In this document: positions 1 through 12,400 of the stretch, in pieces | Layout of the letters: the number at the start of each line of letters is the position of its first letter | Position numbering within the stretch: the first letter of the stretch is position 1 | Source: Chionis minor | Lineage: Eukaryota > Chordata > Aves > Charadriiformes > Chionididae | Assembly: GCA_013398295.1 (NCBI GenBank) | Contig: VZSF01008796.1 | Location: 1 to 64,000, forward strand | Direction: 5' to 3' | Length of the DNA stretch: 64,000 nt | Program-made: the position numbers and the translations under genes | Notes under the pieces: generated by a model | Database searches by the model: none | Told to the model about the DNA's origin: nothing | The model's input: only the letters and a program-made list of their open reading frames with translations

Positions 1-20
1 CATTCTATGATTCTATGAAT
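1..20 (+). mobile_element. CR1 LINE 3' tail cut by window edge
   Basis: ATTCTATGATTCTATGA is the short tandem tail that ends CR1 elements. The body of the element lies to the left of the window. Confidence 0.6.
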
Positions 21-1387
21 GAGGCATTCTTGTTCAAGTGCAGAAAATTCAGCCATATTTGTGTGGTAAGGTCCTGAACAGAAGCAGGGCTGAAAATTGA
101 TGCATTTGTATTTAGGACTGATACTCAATCATAGAAAGCTCTAGTCTCCTTATATAGAAGGCTAAATATTATAGGCTGTCTTAAGTATAGCCAATGTTTT
201 GTTGTTTAGGGTTTTTTTTTTTTGTTTGGTTTTTTTTCCACTTTAATAACTGCAATTGAATAATTGTGTAAAACAAAACATTGCTATGTTAGAGAAATGA
301 CACATAAAAAAGATACAGTAACAGTATGATGCACTAGTTGACAAAGCATATTTGTAAAACAATCATCCAACTCGTATCTAGGGAAGACAAGGAAATATGG
401 TACAGGTTTCAGAGGTGTTTTGCCCGACTGTAGACTGGACAGTCAAGACCAAATTCGTTTCCAAGTGGACATATTCTATACTGTCTCATAGCGCTGTACT
501 CTGCAAATGAGTACAATCAAATCACAGAGCAGTTCCAGGAATAGTGCCAGCCTTTTATGCAGAGGTGTATCAGCCAATCTTTCAGTCTCACAGCACAGGC
601 ATTCAGTTTACATATTTCATGACCTAATAGGAGTCAGATTGTTCATGTATTTGTCAGTCTGAAAATAAGTCAATGTATGGGAGTAAAAGAAAGAAAATGC
701 CCCAAAGAGATATAGGTGAAAAATTAATAAAGAGGGCAGGAAATTCAAGGCAGGACCAAGTTTAAATTAAGTTTTAAGTTTTCAAATATTTGTTTGTAAA
801 AATAACTGTGTTGTTGTGTTTTGGTGGTTTGGGCTTTTTTTTTGGTTGGTTTTGGGTGCTGTTTTTTTTAGGGGGGGGACATGGAGGGGCAGGGGACACA
901 CGACTTGTTTGGTTTGGGATTTGTTTATTTGTTTTTTAAATGCAAGTACTCTATTCATGCAATACTGTTTGCATTTTCTTTATATATAATAAACTACAAA
1001 AATCTACATTTCCCCCACCCCCCCACCCCCCCCCCCAACGGTTCTCTGNCCATGCCACAAAGGTTTCTCTGCTTTGATATCGCTTCCAACGTTATGCCTT
1101 AGCAGTCAAAGAAGAATTACCTGTGAAACTACTAAACACACTCCTAAAAACCAATTAAATGTTTTGGTAACAGACTTGATGGAATAACAGCCCTGATCGC
1201 ATGGACCACAGCTTATGAGCTCTAAAGGTAGCAAAAGTCCATGTGTATTTGTGATACATCAAGATATAAACAGAGTTATCAGCACAAAATCTAAGGTCAA
1301 GAAGCACTACTCAAACTCAAGTTTTGGAAGACGTGTAGGAAAATACCTATAAGCCTTGCTCACAATCTCATGTGGGAAAATCTTTAG
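21..1387. other. No gene recognised; low-complexity tracts
   Basis: AT-rich sequence with T-rich (about 207-238), G/T-rich (815-880) and C-rich (1010-1040) simple tracts and one N at 1049. The 73-codon frame here spans the simple tracts and is judged chance. Confidence 0.6.
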
Positions 1388-1392
1388 CACAT

Positions 1393-2092
1393 TGTTATGG
1401 TTTGAGAAAACCCATAACAATTTATTGTCACTTAGACAATTATTCTCTCACCCGATGACCCCTCCCCACCCAGGAAGGGGAATCGGGAAGAAAACAAGAA
1501 AACCCAGGGGTTGAAAGATAAACAGATTTAATAGGACAGAACTGGATAATTAACAGTACTAACACAAAGGAACCCATATTGATCCCGATACCCGAATATA
1601 CAGTACAAGGATTATACTCAGCCAACTATATCAGTTGGAAGCTGTGCACTCCCAGCAGTGGACAGTAAATGTCGGACACTGCGAGCGCTACAGCTTCAGG
1701 AGGAAGGGAAGGGCTCAGGGATCCAGCAACGGGGCAAGAAGCCCTCTGGATCGCCATCATCAAGGGAGAGCCATCAAGGGAAAAGAGCATGAGCAAGCGG
1801 GAGAACGCAAGCATGGGGAGAGCCCCCTCGCAGCAGACTTTCTAATTTATATTGAATGTGACATTCATGGTATGAAACAATCCTGTTGGCCAGCTTGGGT
1901 CAAGTGCCCGGGTCTCGCTCCTCCTCATCCCTGCACCTGGCGAGCTCGAAAACACTGAGACCTTGAAACCCACACACCATAGCTGGCTATATAGTAAATA
2001 TCTTCACTAATTCAGACACCAGAGTCTTACACAAGTACAGCTTTCCCAAGCATTAGGAAAGAAATTAGTCCTTTGTCGCTCACGCCAGGACA
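1393..2092 (-). mobile_element. Solo LTR of an endogenous retrovirus, 700 bp, with target-site duplication
   Basis: The element starts TGTTATGG and ends CCAGGACA on the plus strand, that is TGTCCTGG...CCATAACA on the minus strand, with the TG...CA ends of an LTR. It is flanked by a perfect 5-bp duplication, CACAT (1388-1392 and 2093-2097). Read on the minus strand it has a TATAAA box (1846-1851) and an ATTAAA polyadenylation signal (1527-1532). No gag, pol or env sequence is adjacent, so it is a solo LTR left by recombination. A 5-bp duplication fits ERVL-like elements, which is inference. Confidence 0.85.
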
Positions 2093-2097
2093 CACAT

Positions 2098-5000
2098 TAA
2101 AACTTTAAGGCCAAAACAAGTCATGCATCAGCACAGATTCAGCTGGAATCAACAGGTATCAAATCAGTACTTCATTATTCTCCATTTAAGACACTTGAGA
2201 TTCTCCCCTAATGGCCAAATACTTCAACAGTCACCTATAGTATAGGCTATTTTTTAACTTTCTGCCAGAAGTCATTACTGAAATGAAGAAAGGGGGACAC
2301 CTAGGGTCGTGTTTAATGAAGGACAACAAACAGAAAAGGTGGTTCTGGCTGAATACTGAAATTGATGGGAAACAAAACCATAAAACTAATGAAAGGATTG
2401 TCTATAGCCGATTCATCCATACTGTCTGGATGTTAATTACTACCTCTTTCATCTAACAGTAGAAGTAAAATGATTAATACTTATTGCAATGTGTGGCCAT
2501 AAAGCAGCCAAAGCAAACAGAGAACACGAGGTTTTTGTGCAAAAATGACAATCATCCTGCTACCAATGAAACAAAAATATTCCAGATCTGAGAACAAACT
2601 TTAAAACCTTTTACTCTTATGTGTCATGTAGCTGCATCTCTTGCATCAGGAAGCCCACAATGCAAAGAAACAAAGCACTATTAAGGTTAACAGAAACAAA
2701 GAACAGTCTTCCAAAAAATGAAAATTCCACAAGGGGAAACTATATATTGGTAGCACCGCTCCTGTTCCAAGATAAACACTGCAATCTACATTGATGTGCA
2801 ACAATAACATACTCTGAGTACAATGTCTCAGTATATAAACAGTTACTTTTCCAGATGATGGATACACTGGTTTCATCCCAGCCACTGATTTCAGACAATA
2901 CAGGCAGAAAATAAAATAATTATGTTTGCTCAATTCTTTATGGCGAGGGTGAAAAGTACACTGACGTTCTTTGCACTCACATTCGACTCATACAAACTAT
3001 GCATTGATCCATGGACCAAATAAAGTACTGAAACAAACAAGAGAAAAAACCAGCAAAACTTGAACATGTAAATAGGTTAAAAATTTATCTGCTGTGGTAT
3101 TTATTCTGCATATAAACTGCAACATCAGAATTAAGCTGTGAGTTCATAGGCAGAAAAATGAAAGGAAATAAAAGCCAGCTTTAGAAGCCATTTTCACATT
3201 TCTTAATTTTACCAGGAAAAGAGACACTTGAAATTAATATTTATCATGTTCCAAACCACTAATGAGAATGTGAGAATTACCACATTTCCATATTTTCTTA
3301 AATTATCATCCCATTAGCAGAGAACTGTCATTATTTACATTACAGAAGCAATAGCTTCCTAAAGTCCTTATTTGGGTCTGTGCTAGAATAATCCATCACT
3401 GGAGAACTCATATCCTGAAGAGAAATAAGAGGGGGACAGACACTCATTTCTGAAGTTCCCGATCTTGTAAAAACTTCACTTATTGCACCAGCCCTATTGA
3501 AAAAGAACAGGTCTACATTTGTGCATAAAATTAACCACTTCCCTAAATCTCTTCAGTGCTGAGGAGTCACATTCTGCGTTCACAATTTAATGGTTTGCAT
3601 TAAGGCATAAGGAGAAGGAGCATGGAGCACAACTTGAAACAACCTGAGAGTGGAACAACAGATTCAAACTTAGAACAAACACAAAAGTTCTGAGTTAATA
3701 ATTTAAATATTTAATCATCCTATTAGGACAAGGCAATGTTGGCATCATTTACTGTAAGTTATCCCAAGAGACAAGTATTCCCTAGAGCCTCTTTCAAAGC
3801 AAACTTCTAATGTCAGTTAATTATATGATATACAATACTGCAGAAGTGACATATTTTCCTTTGCTAGTTTTAGTTATACTAGGCAAGAAAATAAACCTTT
3901 GCAAATTCTGATTCCTTGGTTAACATGTAAAGTCTGTTTCAGTCTTTAAATAATGACAAAAACATCATCACTTTCAAAGTGATGGCTGCTAAAACCAGAA
4001 GGGCCTGAAATTCTCCTTCTTTCACGTAAATTTGTTATCTGGAAAAGAAAACTTGATGTATATTGAGATTTTTTTAAGTTTACCTATGCACTTATTCTTT
4101 TAAATTCTGTTGGCAGTTTTTTATTTCCCAAATTTTGGGGCTTTAATACCTTCTGAAAACATAGAAATACCACCAGCAGCTACAATATGGTTATTATGGT
4201 AGCGACATCCACAGAGATTTGATTACTGAGGCAGTGATATTAATATTTTGAAAGTACAGTGCAGAATAGATTTTTTTTCTAAATTATTTTGTCAAAAATG
4301 AAATTTTGCTTGAATTTACTTAGCACAAAGGACAGTAAGACCTGGGGGAAAAGGTAACTTACAAAAACTTGAGAAAGTACAGGTGAAAATAATGACTGAA
4401 CCCTGTATGTTCATCATGTGATGAGAAAATATGCAAGTCTTTCTCTAGAATGCAGTCCTATTTAACATCTGTTAATTTAAACAAGGTGAGAGTCCATTGT
4501 AATGATTTTGAACATTTATGTTCCACGAAGGCAACTGCGAGCTGTAAAAAAGTTCCATAGTGAAAAGTTTGATAGCTACTAAACATAAAATGGTTGGTAA
4601 AGTCTTTTGATTCAAAACAAACAAGCTTTCAAAACATACCTCCGTAACTTTACAAAAACCCAAACCACAAAAAACAAACAAAAAACCATTATTAATCTCT
4701 TATTTCTCCTGTAAATTCATTCCAGACTGTCTAGGTTGCAAGAGATCAGACTGCAAATCCCTTCATCCCATCAATGTTCATATGAATAACTTCAAACACC
4801 ATAGTTTAATTGCACAAACTAATTACTACACATGATCAAGTTCATACCCTAGACCAGTTACCAATTCTCACAAAAATTTCGCAAAAAGTGCTCTTAACAT
4901 CACAAAAACTTTTCCACAAGACATCTGATATTTCAAACTAAATTTTTGTCATCATAATGACAACTGATCGATTATGAAATACTGGCAAGAACAATTGTTG

Positions 5001-6080
5001 TATTTTATTAACTTTTTAGTGATTAACTACTATTTTGCTAATCAGCGGAAACAAAAACAACTTTTAGAGCACTGTTATTGAAGAATTAATTCTAGCAATC
5101 ACGACTGTTTCACTTCTAGATTCTTCATGCAGTTGCTTCATTTGTATGGATAAATGCTCAAAATCACTATCAGGAATATTCCATTACAAAGGTAAATTGC
5201 CTATTCTGACAACAAGAAATGATTATGCCCCAATTCTGCCAAAAAGCACTTGTTGTGCCTCCAAATGAAACCGGCACACAGCTCAGTCTTTCTGAAAGGA
5301 TAAGTAAAAAATAGTTAAACTACCTATGAAAACTTTCTATCAACACATGTCCCTAGAAAAGCGTTTAGGGTGCAGGAATAATATATTTTCCACTCTGAAA
5401 GGTGGACAAGATTCAGCTCTTCAGGGAAAAATCATATAAATTAACATAACACCTTATAGTGCCATCTACTGCTAAAGCTACTAATTATTCTAATTTATAT
5501 GCAATCATCAATGTTTTAATACAAAAAGCCTTGGGAAATATAACTCAAAAGTAAAGAAAGAGTTGGTATAGCATGGCTAATTATGTGATATAACACAAAT
5601 TATTGCCAAATCAATAGCTACACGGATTAGACAAAATTAATCCGAGAAGGTAATTATCAAACTTGGATGAGCAGTTTAATCTTCTCCCCAACTCCCTTAT
5701 TTTCTACTCCTGGTATTTAATTCTGAGAAATCACACATGTCTTATTGCATGTGTGTGTACACCGATCAAAGGCAATCCTTGGACACCAGGCTCTTTGCAG
5801 TAACAATGCTTGGGGTGAAAGTGTTGTAGTAGACCTGACTGTATTTCACCATTCTAAAAAGAGATATTTATGCTCTAGAATAAACAATATTCTCCCCCTT
5901 CTAGGACTCTGGTCTTAGAAACAATTTTGCAAATAAATATCTAAATTTCCGTAGCGCACCACAAGTCTTGGGGCAATTATTAGGTTTGTACTATGAAGCC
6001 CAGCATCTAGGGAACAGGAAGGATGAGTGCATGTAACACTCGCCAGAACCATGTCAGTCTCAAATGTAACAACATTATTA
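2098..6080. other. Intergenic stretch downstream of the gene, nothing recognised
   Basis: AT-rich DNA with scattered minus-strand donors (for example near 4,360) but no open segment with a matching acceptor and coding composition. It may contain undetected 3' UTR. Confidence 0.5.
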
Positions 6081-6088
6081 ACAATTTT

Positions 6089-6094
6089 TTTATT
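6089..6094 (-). terminator. Candidate polyadenylation signal AATAAA
   Basis: TTTATT on the plus strand gives AATAAA on the minus strand about 300 bases after the putative stop codon. The motif is common by chance in AT-rich DNA, so it counts only because of its position. Confidence 0.3.
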
Positions 6095-6404
6095 GACCTC
6101 AAAATACAGAGCCAAGATTGGTGACCAGACACGTTAAGAAATAATGCACCTCCCAACAGTAGAACTGGACATTCTGTAGATGACACCACTACTAAATCAA
6201 CATAGAACCATGAGAGATGAGAGCGGCAAGATACATTGAAACAACAAAGAAGCCATTTTTCAAAGATGCTATAAAATTGCCATCTTTTGATACTCACATT
6301 TCTGTTAAGACTATCATCCACTAGTTCTAACGCCTTGTTTAAGCACAAGTTGTAGCACAAGTGGAGGCATATCTCTAGCACTGTTACTAGACTTCATGCG
6401 TTTT
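6095..6404 (-). CDS. Putative terminal exon and 3' UTR
   Basis: Acceptor TTCTGTTGGCGTGACATCAG is good. Read in the phase left by 6.5 kb it encodes KTHEV and stops at TAG (6387-6389). A second frame is open longer ([20 protein letters not shown]) before TGA. The right-hand boundary of the UTR is set only by the nearby AATAAA, so the end is approximate. Confidence 0.4.
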
Positions 6405-9400
6405 CTGATGTCACGCCAACAGAAACCCTCCACATTAAAGTTTCCATCACATCTCTATAACCTTTAGGTACACATATTTAATTTGACCATTTAGAAAGAA
6501 ACACAACTTACAAGTCCATTTCTGGGCTCTTTTGCCAGCAATGTTGCATGTGATGTCATCTGACTATCTTCATCCAGATTGCCACACAAAATTCTGAAAT
6601 AAACAAAGAGCTCGTCTGTAACAATACAGTAGGGAATCTGCAAGTTCTTAGTGTTCTGCGTGTTTATCAAGAAAGTATATGCAACAGCAAAAGTAAGTGT
6701 CACTTACACAGTTCAGGTAAAGTGTAAAAGTGAAGCGAAGAGGAACCTTAACATTTTGAGTGTTTTCAACATCAAGATATACTTCTCAAATTAAGGAATC
6801 TTAAAATTTGAGTCATAAGCATATACCCTACATTGACTGGAATTTAGGGTCTGACAAAAATTCAGCTACAAAAACTGAACTAATCTGTATTCAAAGTATA
6901 TTAATTTTCATACACGTTCAGTTGCCAGGCACTTGATTTGAGACTCATCATTCTCCCCGTAAGTACATTTTATTACCTCATTTAAAGGTTACAAAGATCA
7001 CTTCCAAAATATATCAATTTCCTATTCACCTGGTCTACCTCAGCTACAAGAACTGTTTCTCCCCTGGAGCTGACAATAACTTTAAACACCTGATAACATC
7101 AGCATCATTTTTTCTGGCATGTTTTAGTGCTGCTACTTCTGACTATTTATGAATTTCATTATTGCCAAAGTGCAAATTATTAAATGAGTGATTACCATGT
7201 CAGACTGCAACTCTTGGCACATTTATATATTTAATTTACATGCTTCTTTTTATAGTTTTATAATTTTATTTATGGATATCTCCAGCACTGTGGCAGAAAA
7301 CATAAAACAAAATAAAAGAAAGAGAGGCTACAATTGCTACTTTGATAAAAAGGGAGATAATTTCACAGCTTTATTATGGTTACAGAATGACAATTAATCC
7401 ATCACTGGGTAATCTTAGCAGGTTTGGTTTTGGTGGAGTTTTAAATGTGTCTAATGCTCTGATGATTCATGCACCAGACTGACAGTATTGTAAGCACTAA
7501 ACACTGTTTTGGATGCAATAATCACTTACGCTAAATATAATCTTCTCTCTCATCGAAAGGAAATGTTCATACCACTTATCTTCAGAAAATGGATATTTGC
7601 AGAGCTGGATTGTGACTTTGCAGTTTTTCAGCTGACCCCTTAGGATGGAATAACACTGAGTTGCACATTTTGTAACACAGTAATCAAGTATATCTTCCCT
7701 AACAGAACAATCCCACTGAAGACTTTGAACATCTCCCTGAATAAATCCAATAAGCACTCACATCTTCCCTGGTTCCAGTATTCATCACACATGAGCTTGG
7801 TGTCTGCCCAGGAAACTTTATAAAAACTTCACTGCTCTCAAGTATTAAAAAAAAAAGAAGAAACTTTTTTTTTTTTTTTAAGGTAATGTTACTGACTGGA
7901 GAGCATTAATTTGCCAAAAATTATATTCTTCTTATGAACAAAATAGCTGTGTTAACAACTCCAAGGAGAAACATTTCTGATTTTTACAGATGGTCATCAA
8001 AACTGGAGAGGTAGTAGCCCTGCAATAACCACTAAATTATTGATGAAATGGCTCACCTAAACAGTAGGAGAGCCACATTCAGATCCCAGCCCCGCTTAGC
8101 CTTGCATTCACCAGACAAGTTTCACTCCATGACCCGTTGGCTGCTTTGGGAATAGTCCCTCCCAATCTCGTCTACTGGACTGATTTGACTTTATATGAAT
8201 AAATATTAATCTCAGCCGAGATGAACAGAGGTTTTCCATAGCCCACATGAGTACTATAACCACTGAGCTATAAAATCAGTGCCTCTCTGCTGCTCTCTAG
8301 CACAATAGATATTTAACTATTTAAACAGTAAATGAAAGATATTAAGACACAAAAGAGGAATCATCTCAGTATCCCTATAATTAGGTCTCTGAGAGCTGGA
8401 AGCTACTAATTTCTCTCTGCCAATGAAAGTTCTCTGTTCTGATACACAACAGTTCAGTATTTGAGTCTCAGACATGTTGTTAGATATCCTTATTACCAAA
8501 GTGAATAAACAGCAACTTGTATGTTCGCCACAATTTAAGAGACAAAAAACATGGAACACACAGAATGACATTGCTCATTTCTGCACTGCTCCCAACATAC
8601 GTTAATCTTCTATCTGGTAGGTTATTATGGTTGCTTATTTCACTATGGCCCCTAGAAAAGGGCTCTGGTATCATCATCATGTTCCACAGGATATAAGAGA
8701 GCAATCAGCACCTAATGGTGATGGAGATCTGCAGTTTGCTCTTAGAGCAGCAGAACAAGTCTTCCAAAATAATAACTAAACTCTGGTCACACACAACATA
8801 TCATTGACTATCCAAAACTGCAGGATACTCAATACCAAAGAAGATGCCATCCCTCCTCTCCCTGCTAACCTACATTCAAACTGGGCCTTCAGCTCTTGCA
8901 GCAAATACACTACACAAAGGAACTATGACAATAACCTACTCTCAAAAACACCTTCTACAGTTTAATTTCCCTGCAATGAATTTGATATATGCAATTGGAA
9001 AATAGTTTTCAGAAACAACTATTGCCTTTCTCGCCCTTGCGCTGATGTGGAATATATTTCTGTTTGTGGTGTTGCAATTTCTTTTTCTTTCAGACTGATA
9101 AAAATGCCATGAGATAAAAAGAACCAGGCTTTAAGCTTAGAATTACACAGTACTTAGTTGCAACGGAATGTGTACAGAACGACACACTCATTTATGCTTG
9201 CTCTCTTATGGCAGAGGATTCTTCATTTAGATATGCTGCATGAAAAATAGATCTTCTGCTCCTGGTAAAATTAAATGTTACTGATGCATGCATTTTTCCT
9301 GAAGTCTATTTTTGATAGACACATATTACATTGAATCATTTGGGATTTTATCAAGTTTTGCACAACCAAATGTTGACAATAGAAGGAACATATTAGATAA

Positions 9401-12400
9401 ATATTTTTAGCCAAGACTAGACTTTGGGGGCAGAAATCACTCTGTCATTAAAATAATCCAGTTAACCTTGTACAGCTGCTCTAGCTCTTTAAAAATACAG
9501 CCTGCCTGATCTATTATACCAATCATAAGTGAATAAACCTATGGAGCAAACCTGATTTATTACTTCATGGCGACTGTCACATGACTATGCGCACTGACTG
9601 CACAGAATGGATATGAAAATAAAATCCGCATTTAACCTCGGAGAAGTCCATAAAGTTCGTTGACCTATTCCCACATACAGACATCAATTTGGAGTAGGCT
9701 CCTCCTCCTGCTTTTAACAGCTGGTCAAGCCTGATCTAAATTAAAGAGGGATTTGCAAGACAGAAGAATTCTCTATATACAGTAAGGAATGTGAAGGCCA
9801 TACCAATGCTTTCACCTAAATAGCAACATCAATCCAGAAGAGCCACCTACAGATTTAAATAAGTGGATATAATGGAAACAATGTTATTTTTCTGAAACAC
9901 ACATATCTTGACTTAATGAGCACCTGTCTCCACATATACATCACCACTAACTGTCCACACATGAACCAAAATCTGGAACTAAGTTTATCATTATACATAT
10001 TTATTAATGCAATGGAAGAACGTACAAGTAAAATAATTGTCCACTGCAGCTGCCAGAAGTCCAGTTGACTTATGTTGTGTAAGCAATTTAGTTTCTGTAC
10101 AAAAAACTGAATATGAAAACAGTAAGTCTAGTAGCTACCCCTCATAACGCAGCCTGATTGTACAAGCTTTCAGTTACAAGGAGGCTCAACTTTCAGCAGA
10201 AATCTTGAATGGCGTAAGCCACAAAATTCTGCGGTCAGTAAAATGCCTTAAAAGCGTTTCTTCTCAACTCTGATCCCAAAATATATATGCACTATATAAA
10301 TACCATGTACGCAAAGATGGCAGACTATTTAATAAGAACGGGAGCAGCCCAATTAATTTAAAAAGATGAGGATGGGGAAATAGACAACTTTACAGAAAGG
10401 TTACAAAGCAAACCATTTCCAGAGACAATACGTATTTCCTGTAACAAGTAAACAGAATTCTCATGACTGCCAGGAAATGTATTTTCAGAGACATGCCAAA
10501 ATCAGACCCCACCTAACTTACATATTTTACATGGTCTTATGAAATAAAATCTTTAGAACTGAGACCAAACCTCTTAAAATTTGCAAGTGAATTCATTGCT
10601 TGTTCTGCCCCGAGACATAAACCCCCTCCGTCTTGTTATCACAGAACATGTACATTGTTCCACTCCAGTGAGATACAGACTAAGTGGAATCCAGCCCATC
10701 ACTACCAAAAAGAAATGATAGGCCACAAAACCACTCCAATAGTTAGAAATTCATTTGTGTCATTACTATTCACACATGCAACAAAGTAGTTAAAAAAATG
10801 AAATTGAAATGTAAAGTGCCAGAGAACAGTAGCCCAAACAGCTTTAGCTTCTGTGACAATTATAATGCAGGCAATCCATGCAAGCGCTGCCTTTGGCAAT
10901 GTTACAGAGAAACTCTTTTAAAGTGTTAAATGGCTTAAGAGACAGGAGACAGCAGAGACAGGAGGCACTAGAAAGCAAGAGTGTGTTCCTCATACCAATA
11001 GCGTCAGTTCCATCTGACAAACAACACTGCATGAGTTCACCCACATGACAATTTGCAGCTCAGCAAAAGGCAGCTTGCATAAATAGGAATAACTATAGCT
11101 TATTTGGGCACGGAGGCAATGCATATTTAGCTACCAGCATTTTAAAGTAACTCAATTTTTATTTTACTTAGGTTAACTCTCAGCATGTTAAGAACCTTGT
11201 TCAAAGCAGTATCTGCAAGACGAAAAAATACGGCATCTTTACTAGCTGTCTTCCACCTGAAATGTGCCCCATTCATGGCTCTGCCCTTTACTACATATAG
11301 AGTACAGAAGCACAGTATCTGCTCACATAAAAGTAGTGTTGTAGAAAAACAGCTTGAAACTAGTCTCTCTGTTCCTATATAAGATTTTTTTTGGTAGGTG
11401 AAGGTGGTGGGGTTTAATAGGTGTAAGATTCCCTCTACCCCAGGAAAACTTTTTTTTTCCTCTCCAGTTTCACTGCTGTATAAACATGCTATTTTCTGTT
11501 TATTTTTACTGCTTTTTTTCCATTGGGAATCATATGAATTCTTCATAAGGAATATTTATTTTCAGAGGAAAATAAAAAAGTTACAAATTCTCTAAATTTT
11601 CAGTTGATTTTTTTTTGTACTGCCGTTATTTTCCCCCTGCAAAGTTACTAAATAAGAAAGAAGCAATTACACATTTTGTTTTGAAAACAAAGACATGACA
11701 GAAAAAAATAAAAAAGTAGAACAACTACTAAATGACTATTTTAACATTAAACGTTGAATTTAACTGAATGAGTTTGTTGCTGCTGCAGCCTTGATCACCT
11801 ACCACAGCACAATAATTAGTGGGCAAGAGAAAAGATACAGTATGGAAAGACAGCAGGTAACTTGCTCTTTGAGGCAATAAGTTGATGTGCTGTGGAGGAC
11901 AACCAGAACTATTAGTAGGAAGAAAGTGTACAACTAAAAGTAAGTTAGACAGGACTGGTAGCTTGCTGGTAAATATTTTAGGAGTATGGAAACAGCCCAA
12001 GCTGACACAATTATCCTCTTTGCTGCACATCAAGCACGTGTCTCCTAAAAAATACATTCACTTCCCAGTGGGGTCATTATCACTGATTGATGGAAGCAAG
12101 CTTTGCTTAAGGAAAGCAAATTGTAGAGATACACGAAGCAGCTATAACCATTCAGAGTAAGAGAAAGCTGACGACGCGATTTATTCCATTGTAATAAGGA
12201 ATCCTAGGAAACCTCTTGTGGAATTTATTGAAAGGCAAAGTTACTTGCTGAACATTGTCTCTGACCCTGCAAGAAGCATGTGGTCATCCTTTATTTTGTC
12301 AGTTAGGTAAATCACTCCCTGCTGTTATCTCTTGTTATTGTTTTGTAATTTTGCAGTGCAGACATCAGCTTGCACTGTAAACATATTCATTGGAAAAGCC

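Noticed and set aside
1626..1958. Overlapping plus and minus frames of 62 and 107 codons
   Set aside because: They lie inside the solo LTR and have no coding meaning.
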